Both the position numbers and the translations under genes were made by a program. Shown one piece after another: positions 54,158-64,000 of a DNA stretch of 64,000 nt (the stretch's first letter is position 1; the number at the start of each line of letters is the position of its first letter). Source of the stretch: Ipomoea triloba (taxonomy: Eukaryota; Streptophyta; Magnoliopsida; Solanales; Convolvulaceae); contig NC_044925.1 of assembly GCF_003576645.1 (NCBI RefSeq), positions 20,879,113-20,943,112 of the forward strand, read 5' to 3'. The notes under the pieces are model-generated. The model did no database searches. It was not told where the DNA came from and saw only the letters and a program-made list of their open reading frames with translations.

Positions 54158-55543
54158 ATGGATGATTGGTGGCACAAGATGGTTTTTCCGGTCAGAAAAG
54201 TTTGGATTGCAGTTTCTGCTCGTGTTAAAGCTCGCAAACATGGTGAGTCTCTCTCTCTCTCTCTGTTTCTTCATATAGTTTATCCTTTTCATCCAATCTG
54301 TCAGCCGCAGATTGGAGCTTTAAATCCTTTCGATTACTGTTTGAAGTGGAACAAAATAAAAACCTCTCAACAATTTTTCAAAATCAATATGAACAAGATA
54401 TTTTCAACAAAAAAAAAATATGAAGATTTTCTGCGACTACTATTAATAAATAAATACTTCATAGTGTAGCTGCATCGAACTCGTAAAATTTCATCTCTAA
54501 TCCTCTAATTCATGTTCCAGAAAAACTACAGATCTTCTATCTGGGGTGGAGGGTGGGATTTGTTTTTTTTTTTTTTTTTTGGTGTCGGTGCAACAATTGG
54601 TAGGTAAGAACTGAATTTTTGTTTTTACTATTTTAATTTTTACTTGATTAAGACTGTGAAGATTATTCCTTTTATAGAATAGACATCCTAATCTAAAGTC
54701 ATAATTCAAGACAAATAGGGTTTGAATGGTTTGATGATAGTCTCTCCAAAATTCTTTATTTTTCTGGTAATTTTTACAGTACGGTAAAAAACAATATTAT
54801 TTCTAAATCCTTAGGATGTATAGTATAAATGGATAATAAGTTAAAAAGATCAGAGAAGATAGTTAAGGTATTGATTCCTCCACTGCTGCACTTGATATAT
54901 TTTAATGAAAAGCAGCTGCAAGAGATTCCACTATCTGTTCCTTACATCCACTCAAAGGACATTGGGAATTTGTTGATAGAATAAGGTTTACTAGGATCCC
55001 ATGAAACAAACTCATGGTGGAATCAACTATGTTGCTACCAATCAAATCACTGGTCTGTGTTTCTGTAAGGATAAACACAGAAAAGTCGAGGCGTGTGCAG
55101 ATATATGCCACACCAATAGCATCTGATTCCTTGAGGGTCAAATATTCGAATACCAAAGAGCAACAGAGACCATATATCTATCTTGTTTTCTAAATAAACA
55201 AAGAATCCATATGTTTTCCGAGTGATAAGAAAGTGGTGTTGCTGGTGTGTGTGTGTGTGTGTGTAACGCAAAATTGATAGGATTGAGTGTGAGGGACGAC
55301 TAACCTGATTCTCCCCCGCGCTTTTTTTTTAACCCTCCAGGTGCAGGCCTATTGAAGCTTCGTGATGACATACAAACGTGTGGGTACGAGGATGTCCAGG
55401 TGATGTGGGAGATGCTGAGAAGAACCGAATCTGAGTTGACATCTCGGCATAGTAAGCCCAAACACCGACCATTCTGGAGAATCTTCGTATGGTCCAACCA
55501 CAGAAGTTGCCCGCCTTTCTCAACAACCCATGCCCACCAGTAA
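54158..55543 (+). CDS. Small plant-specific conserved protein, two exons
   Basis: Predicted 95-residue protein. Exon 1 is 54158-54242 (MDDWWHKMVFPVRKVWIAVS, ARVKARKH); the intron 54243-55340 starts GTGAGT and ends CCTCCAG; exon 2 is 55341-55543. Splicing joins G to GT (Gly) and keeps the frame: GAGLLKLRDDIQTCGYEDVQ, VMWEMLRRTESEL, then KHRPFWRIFVWSNH. The Trp/Arg-rich ends and MWEMLRRTE helix look conserved, and I recall similar small unannotated plant proteins, but cannot assign a function. A basic stretch lies at residues 12-28. A long CT/GA-rich leader precedes the ATG. The 1.1-kb intron contains a GT microsatellite near 55244-55263. Confidence 0.75.
54254..54272. repeat. (CT)n run just inside the intron
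   Basis: About nine CT units follow the donor site of the small plant-specific gene. Confidence 0.8.
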
Positions 55544-58500
55544 CCAACCAGCCGCACTCAAAGGAAGACATGTTAAGGAATCATCCTTCGGCTGATAGCT
55601 ACAAGATATGGTGGTCCAAACATATCGAGTGTCCATATCAGTATGATAGTGAAGGATGTGTATCTATTTCCCCTCTTCACCCAGATTACGCCTACTTTCA
55701 GAAAAAAAAAAAACAGTCAATTGTAAATAGAAACATCTTTTCTCGTGATCTAGAAAGAACAGACAAATTGACAGGGGGAAACTATGAAAAGGTCAAATTT
55801 CCGCATTCCATGTGTCTTTATTATATACAATATGAATTGTAGCATTCATACATAGTCAGTCTGGACACATGAATCTTCTAATTGGAATACGATAACAACC
55901 ACAGCATAACAATAAGGTTGATCCATAATACGGTTCATGCACATAAATTACCACGTAATAGTTTCAAGTCTGTATAACGATGGATATCTGAATTAATGAG
56001 CACTCAGCAATGCAGTATTGGAAGACAAAAGCAAACACCATTTGTATCTCAACAATGGAGAATGAACGTTAACCCAGAACATAAATTTGTGGAACGGAAA
56101 ATAACTTTCCCGTTACCCTAATTCCAGAAGAGTTCTGACAAAAAATGTTCATAAAGTCTTCTTCAATTGGCACCAAGTTATTAGGAAGGTTTAGATTTGG
56201 CGCATAAGTAAATCAGAGAAACAAAAATGAAAGAAAACATGGTGTTCAGGTGAGACTGAGAGTCCTAAGATTGAGATTTACGAAAATCTTTTAGTTTAGA
56301 TGCATGAATACTCTAGTTATTTAGGAAGGTTTACACTTGGGGCATAAGCAAAACCAAGAAACAAAAAAGAAAAAGCAGCATTTGGCTGATAATGTGAGTC
56401 ATAAAGTTGAGATTTATGAAAAAAATTCAGTTTAGATGCATGAACGAAATCAAATTTGTGCTTTCGTCATTTAGATGCTAATCTGTTCAAATATAAGCTG
56501 CCATATATCGACACTTTATCCTGTTCCTCTACATAATAGTAATAGAGAACAAAATGTAAGCTTGGCTTGTTTCCAGTTAACCTGCTTAGCTTTCATTAGA
56601 ATCAGCATATCTAAAAGACTAAAACTCAAAGACCAAAATAATCCCCCAATTTAGAGCAATTTTAGGAGAAGAAAACGGAGATAAAATCCCATGCTTTATC
56701 TGAACATAAACTCTAGGGTCATCTTTAATAAACTGAATCAATAATCAAACATTCTGAAACAACATAAGCAACTATTATAGGTGAAAACGAGGAGGAATTG
56801 TGTTCACATGGAGTGAATCACATATCTTGCCTACAAGAATAAAGTCGGAGGATCTATTCTAAGCATAACTTCTAAATCACCTTGAACACCTAAGATTTTA
56901 CCTCTTTAGTGCATCTTTTCATCAACAAGTTTTCTACCACAATAGGAAATTTAAGTTTTAAAAAGAGTTTGATGAACTATTTTCATCATCTCAAACTGCA
57001 GCACTTGTTCCGGGAACAAAACAATGATATTATGTTGAACATTCATTGGGTGAACAGCATGGTTAGTTCATATGGAGTACATGAAAATGGTATGTTTCTG
57101 TGTCAAAAATTGGCATTCTCTCGTTCTCAGCATATATGCATACATACTGCATGACATAACAGCTTCAAACATGAATTTATGCATTCCTAACCATGACCTT
57201 TAGGTGTGAATCTTCACTACTTACCTTTCTGGAATATTTCCCCAAAGAACTTCTATGAGATTCAGAAACTTATTTTAGATTCCTACCAATCACCAAGGCA
57301 ACGACTAAGACAAGTGATGCCAAATCTCTTAAAATTAGCAGTTAGAAAGTTAAAGGCCTCAACAAGCGTAGGATTGACTTCAAACATTGGTCCTATAAAT
57401 AGCAAAGCAGCATTTAACATTTACCTCACTTAAAGGTAAGGTTGCATACCTGCATACTTTCTTCCCCAGATCCTTCATGATATGAGAGCCTCATATTGGT
57501 TTTGAAAGGCAGAATATAGAACTGCACAAGCAACAGTAGTATAGTTAATAAAATACTACATAACTTAGAGAAAACATATGTTTTCCTTGTCAAAACTATT
57601 AGCAATCAAGGCGAGTGAAACAAAACCTCAGCTAGAAAACCAAGAGCAGTTGACAGTGCCTTTCTATTATTAGAACCAACCAGAGTAAGATGTATAAATG
57701 TCAGAAGAATAAACTTTCTACCTGACCTGCAATGACCACCAGTCTTCCAGCTATTAAAAAAAAAGAGAGTCAATATCCAGCAATTATTCCAAACTTCCCA
57801 AGTCCTTGGTAGTCTTAATCAGTATTCCATGCACCAAGTATTCTTCTTCCTGAACCTGCAAGCCTCTGGAACATTTTTCTTTTCCTGCTTCCAGGAAGCT
57901 AGCATGGTATCTCCAACCAAAATAAGTTTTTAGATTTCTCATGAACCACACTTCAGATTGTCCATCATGCATCTAACAGATGAGGCATATCATAAATAAA
58001 TGAACACATCTGATCATGACCAGACCAATAGAAGGACATCATATGTAAAAGTAATATTTAAAATTTTTCGGTCATCAGTCTCGAGTACACAACACTAAAG
58101 AGATCTGACCTTCAGTGGTGGTAACTAAACATTACCCATGAAAGGAAAAAACAGCATTAAAGAGATAAAAGGTCAGAAGTAGAAAATATATGAATTCAAA
58201 TCTGATTTTGGAATTCTAATATTGTTCTTAAGAAACTGCTTAATGGAATTGATGATTTCAATTCGTAAGATCGTATCACTGTTCCTAATTGACAGATAAA
58301 CATTGAATGGAAATGCATAAATGCATCTTGTTGAGGTCCTCATATAGCTATTAGCCTATTACTCGTGACATCTGAGCAAAGAAGTGTTGCAATCACATTG
58401 TGGAAATTGGCCACTTACCTTAGCCCACTAGTATAACGCTTTCTTATATCCTATCTGTTTCCAACTTAGATAGCTTTAATAACCATGTCAGGGGCATTCT

Positions 58501-59379
58501 TCAATTTAATTTAGAGATTGGCTATGAAGCACTTCTTTCCACCAAACAAGTAAAACTAATTTTCTTCAAAAAAATTGTTAACTCAGTTTGAGAAATATCT
58601 GTCATTTCACAGCAATTAAAAGTAATATAATGTATTCATAAAAAAGAATAGAAGAATGATTACAATGTGTATTTGACACTGCACCATTTCCAATTATACA
58701 AATGAAATCTGTAAAGAGCATGTCTAAGCACCATAAAATTTAATAAAAAATGAAGAGGCATTCAGAAGTTAAAGAAAAAATCTTTTTAAAAAATTAAAAA
58801 TTCAAACTACCATGATCAGGCTAGTGATGAAAATGTGTTGTTAATATTGGATTCCAATCAATCTTGATTTTGATGATACATACACATGAACTCTAGCATG
58901 ATTCACCTTCACCTTCCAGCTAATGAACTAGGCTACATGATTATTCCTGCAAAACTGTTCTAAATTCCTCATTGACTGTAAATTACACGAGAATGCAGAA
59001 AATATGGAGTGAGAATTACGCTAATCATACAACAGGGCAACCAAGTTGGGCATTCTTGTGTTGGAGCCCCTCCAATGGTTGCTAATAAATGAGGTGTCTC
59101 TAGCTGATGGCAAGCTCTGTAGCAATAAGAGACAACAGTACCCTGCCCTGCTCCCTACCAGCTTGTAAGAAACCAAGTTTTTTGTCAACAGCTGCAGACT
59201 GGTCGGAAAGGCCACCAAAGAAAATTGTACCGTTAAGGTTGCAAAAAGGCCTTAGAAAGAGCAGAGAAAGGAACTGTGTATGCAGCTGCACAAAGGCCCA
59301 GAAATATCGATGCCTTTCATTCAGTAGGGAGTAGGGACCAATCCAGGATCAACTAGGACATAGCAAAGTAAAGCACGTC
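55544..59379. other. Long noncoding stretch between two genes
   Basis: About 3.8 kb without a coding-like frame or a recognised transposon, and moderately AT-rich. The left end is the 3' side of the small gene (55544-55845 may be its 3'UTR). The right end (59020-59379) is probably 3'UTR of the ADA1 gene on the minus strand. A pair of similar segments (AGGAAGGTTTA, GGCATAAG, AAACAAAAA, TTGAGATTTA) occurs at about 56182-56290 and 56321-56415. Confidence 0.45.
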
Positions 59380-60552
59380 TTATTCATCAAATGCCTGTGT
59401 ACATATTTTCTCAAGCAGCAATGGCCAGTCTTCACCGAGTTGCTGGGGATTCAGCTCCATGGCAACCTTAAAATCTTGCAATGAGATTAGGTTACGGGGT
59501 GTATGCTCCTGTATGACTTCCAAAGGCCTACAATTACTTAACTGCAAATTATGGCCTGGTCCAACGCCATTAACAAGCTTCCCATATGTTGGATGCTTCT
59601 TGTTGGGTTTTGTTGGCTCATGTCCAGACCTTGCTCCCACAAGTTGAACACAAGACCGAATTATACTTTTTAAGTAAGAATCCAAACCATTGTTCAATAA
59701 ATTGGCACAATCCATAGACACCCCTTCAAGGCCATGTGCTACAGCAATCTGCTCCATGCGTTCCCTCAGCGTTAAACTGTCTAACAGAGTACCACTGGTA
59801 GAAGTACTAACGCATTTACTACCAGTTCCCAATGGCAATGCTCTTCGTGCACCACCCACACTAACTTGGCAAAATGGAACCCCGAGTGGAGCTTGTGGTT
59901 GGACCTTAGCATGACTTTCTTTTCCTCCATCTCTACCTTGGTCTTTGCTATGTACAGAAACTGGAGCAAACGGTGGTCTCTTTATTAATGAGAATTTCAT
60001 AGGGTCATGACCTGATTCCTCTGCATTGTTCCCTGTTTGCTGCATGAGACCTTGATGATGCTGCCCTGCCTTCTGAACATCAGGTGCCCTGTAATCCCCA
60101 TTCTCCTCATTAACTTTAAAATCACGTGATCCAGTGATTAGTGATTGTTGAGAAGTGGAAATAATCTTCCCATTCAGTCCAAGTGAACCATGATGGTCCC
60201 CGGCCTTACGATCAAGAAAAGCTCCATTTTGCTCGATAGCAGCATCTACGGGCTCTTTATTCGCAACTCCAGTAGCATGCACTAAAATTTCATTCTCATG
60301 AGCTGACGGTGGAACCTTCGCACTAGAAGCATTTTTCAAAATCGAACGAATGAACTGATTATGCAGCGAAACGTTCTCTCTCCCAAGAGTCCGAACACAA
60401 AGCTTATCAAATTCAGCCTTGCTTATCTTCAAGCCCAACAGCCTATCCAAGTAATAAAAATACTGCTTTGACCTCTCTGGTCCAAGTTTCCTCACTATTT
60501 GAGATTTCAGTTCAACAAGATTGATTCGTGAATGCTGATGTGGTGGTTGCAT
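59380..60552 (-). CDS. ADA1-like SAGA coactivator subunit (SAGA-Tad1 family)
   Basis: 390-residue intronless CDS. The N-terminal SAGA-Tad1 part is INLVELKSQIVRKLGPERSK, YFYYLDRLLGLKISKAEFDK, VRTLGRENVSLHNQFIRSIL (about residues 9-70). A low-complexity middle follows. A second conserved block (SLTLRERMEQIAVAHGLEGV, CANLLNNGLDSYLKSIIRSC, about 260-310) corresponds to the histone-fold-like part. ADA1/Tad1 is a structural subunit of the nuclear SAGA histone-acetyltransferase coactivator. The start is the ATG at 60550-60552; the frame extends 5' only through non-ATG codons over a GA repeat. The predicted 5'UTR intron is described separately. Confidence 0.88.
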   Translation of the reverse strand: MQPPHQHSRINLVELKSQIVRKLGPERSKQYFYYLDRLLGLKISKAEFDKLCVRTLGRENVSLHNQFIRSILKNASSAKVPPSAHENEILVHATGVANKEPVDAAIEQNGAFLDRKAGDHHGSLGLNGKIISTSQQSLITGSRDFKVNEENGDYRAPDVQKAGQHHQGLMQQTGNNAEESGHDPMKFSLIKRPPFAPVSVHSKDQGRDGGKESHAKVQPQAPLGVPFCQVSVGGARRALPLGTGSKCVSTSTSGTLLDSLTLRERMEQIAVAHGLEGVSMDCANLLNNGLDSYLKSIIRSCVQLVGARSGHEPTKPNKKHPTYGKLVNGVGPGHNLQLSNCRPLEVIQEHTPRNLISLQDFKVAMELNPQQLGEDWPLLLEKICTQAFDE

Positions 60553-60573
60553 CTCTCTCTCTCTCTCTCTCTT
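60553..60573 (-). repeat. (GA)n tract abutting the ADA1 start codon
   Basis: About ten GA units on the minus strand lie directly 5' of the ATG, within the predicted 5'UTR. Confidence 0.85.
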
Positions 60574-60579
60574 CAACAC

Positions 60580-61200
60580 CTAAAGTACATGCAGAAAGCC
60601 AAAGAACAATTCAACAACAGTTTTCCCACTGCTCAAGGATACCTAAACCTCATAACCCCAATTCCACCACTAAATTAGGGTTTTGCTACATTTCCAAATG
60701 CTCATCCTCCACACAAGATCCAACCCCTCTAACAGCAAACCCGAAAATGCTGAACCCAAAACCATCTGCAAAACTTCAACTTCCAACACAATAGAGATTG
60801 GATTGAGGCACTTCACAGCTGGAGATCCAAACCCACCCCAAACTAACTCTCCCTCCAAAAATCCCAAATCCGGAAATTTTTAAATTCTGAACCCAAAACC
60901 CCCAAAAACACAATCCGAACTACAACCGAAATAAACCCTTCATTCGCTACTGGGATACCATCCTCCGACTCCAAGTAAAGCCCAGTTTTCTTCCCAATTC
61001 AATGAGTTAAACTCCCAAATCCCCTGAACACCAAGGAACAACCTCAAAATGCCACCTTTTAAACAAAGACTAAAACTTGAAGCTTCCAACTTCAAGTTCA
61101 AATTTATTACAACAGGAAATTGAGGTGCAAACTACAGGGATTCAAGCTCAAAATTAAGGCCTGATACAGAGAGCGCGAGAAAGAGAAAAACTGGGCTGAC
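60580..61200 (-). other. Predicted 5'UTR intron of the ADA1-like gene
   Basis: On the minus strand AATAAG|GTCAGCC at 61201/61200 is a plausible donor. TGCATGTACTTTAG|GTGTTG at 60580/60579 is a plausible acceptor, 28 bases upstream of the ATG. A CT/GA-rich 5' leader lies beyond (about 61201-61500). Leader introns are common in plant genes. Based on sequence only. Confidence 0.5.
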
Positions 61201-61560
61201 CTTATTGGAGCTCTCTGAAACTGATTCGAAAATTCAGATTCAGAAAACAAAACATTAATACTCTTAAAAATTTGCTTTTCTGATAAATATCTTTCTTGCT
61301 ACTTGTTCGTTGGAACCCAGGCGCGAGCTTCCTCTTCCATTGCTTCTTTCTCCCTCTATAAATTGCTTCGCATTCCAATTCTCTCCCAAGAAATCGAAAT
61401 ATACTCAACACCCACTCGCCTGTATCTCTCGCCGATCGCTCTCTCCGCTTCGCTTCGATACTCCCCGTTCTCTCTCTACTTTCTCTCTCTGATTCGTACT
61501 CTTTTTTTTTTTTTTCGTTTCCTAATTTCTACTACTATTTTCTTCTCGCAGTTTATTAAA
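61201..61560 (-). promoter_or_regulatory. Predicted 5'UTR exon and core promoter of the ADA1-like gene
   Basis: GA-rich (minus strand) sequence with AGAGAGAAAG-type runs typical of plant leaders. A 69-codon upstream open frame (61411 to 61202, minus) would lie in this leader if transcription starts upstream of 61411. Its relevance is unknown. Confidence 0.4.
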
Positions 61561-62766
61561 AAGGGAAACTTTTATCCCAATCGCAGGATTGGTTAGTGCG
61601 GACCACGGCCGTATGTTATTGGCTCGGTTAGAGCCCGTGGTCTAATTGCATCCGGAATTCACGTGAGTAATGCGAGTTTTAGAGGATTTGTTCAATGAAT
61701 TTTGGACAAGGTATCAAAAATTATAAGATTCAATGGAAGTTTTTTGGGGAGGAAAATGGAAAAAAAAAACTCAAAATTTTTGGGGTGTAAGCATTGCACC
61801 ACACCCTCTCAACTTAATGTCTCAATCACAATGGTTAGATACTTAGAATTCAAATTTTTTTCCTTAAATTCTATTGGTACAAGAAAAAAAACGAGAATAA
61901 AAACGAAGCATATAATGAATTGTCTGTTTAATTTAAAATCACAATTCAATTTTACGCCTTATTTAAAATAAAATTGTGTTGTGCATGTAAGTTTCAGAAT
62001 TTTATGAGTATTACGCTGCACCTTGTGAACTTGGTGCCTCAATAATAATGGTCAGAATTTAAAAAAAAATTAAATATGATTGTGTGTTTAATTTAAAATC
62101 ATAATTCAATTTTGTAATTTTTGTAAGCTAAAATGGTGTACATACATAAATTATATTAGTTTTATTCTATTGGTTAAATTTACCATAGTAACTATATTGG
62201 GTAAACCAATCTTATCTAAAGAAAATTCAATAGCATTTTAGTTGATAAAGATCAATCTTTGAGTGGACAAATTGGAGAAATAGTATATTTATTCTTATTC
62301 AATAATTAAATCAAGGATTACATTTCAATATCATGAAATACATTATCATATAAAAGTGCCATTACATACTATTTAATAACAAAAAATATTAACCGTATGT
62401 TACAAGCTAATAAATACGATTGTACAATGTGAAATGTCACAATTATAAAGCGAATGATTATCATATGCTTTACTATTTCATACTTTAATGTATTGTAATA
62501 AATAGCATTCGTTGTTGAGTTGAATTTGATGAGTGATATAGATGAGATTCTATATTCAAATCATATAATAATTCAAATATGTTTACTAATGTTAAATTAT
62601 TTCAGTTTCCATAAAAGTTAGTTAAAAAATATTTTAAAAAATCTGTTACACTTTTATTTGACTATTAATATTTAATTGTTGCAAAATATAAATCAAGAAT
62701 TTGTTTGGTATATCAAAACAAACAGAAAAACCTAGAACAAAACACAATATATAGAGTTAGACCAAC
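61561..62766. other. Upstream intergenic region
   Basis: Distal promoter of ADA1 (61561-61700 is GC-richer, with CACGTG at about 61660), then AT-rich DNA. A segment with CCTCTCAACTTAATGTCTCA / CCTTGTGAACTTGGTGCCTC, AATGGT and TGTTTAATTTAAAATCA occurs twice (about 61804-61945 and 62022-62110), a diverged direct repeat. No gene. Confidence 0.45.
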
Positions 62767-62984
62767 CAGGGACGTATCCAGAAATTTGTTTCAGTGGGGG
62801 CGAAAAATTAAAATAAAATAGATAGTTAAAAAAAAAAGGAAGAAATACTTAAAGAAATATAATCATAAATATTGTTGGATATAGGCGATAAATAAAACAC
62901 ATCAAAACTTTATAAAAATATTTATAACAAATTAATTTGATAAATTAATTCAAATAGAAAACAAATTATAAATTACATATCTCA

Positions 62985-62985
<1 letters not shown>

Positions 62986-63018
<33 letters not shown>
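62986..63018. repeat. (TA)n microsatellite
   Basis: About 15 TA units inside the hAT element. Confidence 0.9.
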
Positions 63019-63121
63019 TACATATTAAAAAATTTATAAAGCTTTTTTGAAGCAATAAGGGAATATAATTGAACCCCCTAACATTTCTTAGCATAAGAAT
63101 ACATCTATCAACTAGTCAACG

Positions 63122-63358
63122 TAACATCTTGTGTATATTAATCTATTTTTAGTTATATATAAGTATATAACTGTGTATATTAATCTATTTTTAGTTATAT
63201 ATAAGTATATAACATTATACACCATAAAAAAAAAAGAAAAAAAAAACTAAAAGCGCATGTAACATCTTGTGTATATTAATCTATTTTTAGTTATATATAA
63301 GTATATAACATTATACACCATAAAAAAAAAAAAAAGAAAAAAAAAACTAAAAGCACAT
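63122..63358. repeat. Young tandem repeat inside the hAT element
   Basis: GTGTATATTAATCTATTTTT followed by AGTTATATATAAGTATATAAC occurs three times (about 63131, 63173 and 63270). The last two copies extend through ATTATACACCAT, an A-rich run and ACTAAAAGC(G/A)CATGT. Copies are nearly identical. Confidence 0.9.
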
Positions 63359-63425
63359 GTGTTTCCCATAGGGTTTGAACATACGTCCTTTGGTAAAGGC
63401 CCTACCATCTAGTCTAACTAACTCT
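63355..63425 (-). mobile_element. tRNA-like SINE fragment within the hAT element
   Basis: On the minus strand GACTAGATGGTAGGGCC is followed by ATGTTCAAACCCTATG, resembling degenerate A and B boxes. Weak. Confidence 0.3.
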
Positions 63426-63560
63426 TTGTTTATTATATCTGTTTTTATATATTTATATCTAAAACATGTATATATATACATATATACATACAAGGCTATA
63501 TAGGGTGGGGGGTGAGTGGGGGCAGCTGCCCCCACTGCCCCCAGGGTGGTTCCGTCACTA

Positions 63561-64000
63561 AGACCAACACTCCCTTTGTATTGATGCACTAAGAAGATCC
63601 TATGCGACATGCTTGTATAAAATGGTGGTGGCAAAACTTGAACAATCGTACTTCACTCACTATTTAAGGCTTTTGTATTCAATCTTCAAATCAATTATAT
63701 ATTGAGTATTTTTAAAATATAAAATATTATAAAAAAATGTACATCCTTTTATATATTTAATAAATAATATAGGTCTTGAAAATGGGGGACAAGTGACTGG
63801 ATCATGATTCTCATACCTAAATGCCACAAGTTCAATTATTGCCAACACTTTCTTAGTCAACTTACCGCACAAAGTTGACTTTGATTTACGCTAAACTACT
63901 AAAGCGCATAGCCCACAGCCGCTACTAGTCTAGAATTTTTTTTAATAATTGACCGGCTTAAATCAAGAATGTCAATAGACAATACGCTTTCACAGAGAAA
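63561..64000. other. Intergenic window end
   Basis: AT-rich. About 63790-63860 has GTGACTGGATCATGATTCTC and CCACAAGTTCAATTATTG, vaguely SINE-like. No gene. Confidence 0.4.

Larger units (their letters stand above)
62767..63560. mobile_element. hAT element (non-autonomous) with perfect 8-bp target duplication
   Basis: The left end is CAGGGACGTATCCAG and the inverted right end TAGTGACGGAACCACC. Subterminal GTGGGGGC (left, about 62794) and GGGGGCAGCTGCCCCC (right, about 63521) blocks are typical of a common plant hAT family. The flanking AGACCAAC is identical at 62759-62766 and 63561-63568. The interior is AT-rich with a TA microsatellite and a young tandem repeat. No transposase. Confidence 0.82.

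Noticed and set aside
59380..60579. Extended 399-codon ADA1 frame beginning upstream of the GA repeat
   Set aside because: The extra codons start at GTG and translate the GA tract as RERERE. The first true ATG is at 60552, and the acceptor AG lies just upstream.

Overview
The window is nuclear DNA of a flowering plant, most likely a eudicot. Compact intron-poor plant genes sit in very AT-rich, transposon-dense DNA with plant-type Helitrons, hAT and Mutator-like foldback elements, tRNA-derived SINEs, an RNase H-bearing LINE and a Ty1-copia element. I cannot fix the species from the sequence alone. There is one assembly gap (25 N at 24920-24944), and a perfect inverted duplication around it looks like an assembly artefact.

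Genes I consider real: a two-exon LEA-related protein (2664-3941, +); a single-exon TolB/DPP6-N-like beta-propeller protein (11601-13667, +); an LTO1/Yae1-domain protein (22351-22767, -); a two-exon RBR-type E3 ubiquitin ligase (28126-29159, +); a small acidic protein with an internally duplicated domain (38837-39301, -); a two-exon small plant-specific protein (54158-55543, +); and an ADA1/SAGA-Tad1 coactivator subunit (59380-60552, -) with a predicted 5'UTR intron. An IQD-type calmodulin-binding protein pseudogene lies at about 18895-19380 (-). The genes are spaced 5-15 kb apart, show no operon-like linkage and are unlikely to act in one pathway.

The rest is mobile DNA. Region 1-11.3 kb: a hAT-like MITE, a tandem repeat, SINEs and a 4.7-kb minus-strand Helitron (4251-8935). 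That Helitron carries a duplicated end, a GC-rich minisatellite and four decayed copies of a WRKY-like zinc-finger domain. Region 14.0-17.0 kb: a 3-kb plus-strand Helitron with a decayed RPA/DUF223-like OB-fold gene. Region 23-27.8 kb: the gap, LTR fragments, MITEs and a Mutator-like foldback with target duplication. Region 30.7-36.1 kb: another foldback and a 5'-truncated 4.6-kb LINE with 9-bp target duplications. Region 39.6-41.9 kb: two large palindromic elements. Region 43.1-45.7 kb: a recent deletion-derivative copia with 5-bp target duplications. Region 46.9-53.7 kb: SINEs, MITEs and a Mutator-like foldback with a perfect 9-bp target duplication. Region 62.8-63.6 kb: a hAT element with a perfect 8-bp target duplication.

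The most unusual content is the Helitron-borne WRKY-like array with its minisatellite (5.85-8.40 kb). It looks like gene capture followed by tandem amplification inside a rolling-circle transposon. All calls come from reading the sequence; no database search was run.
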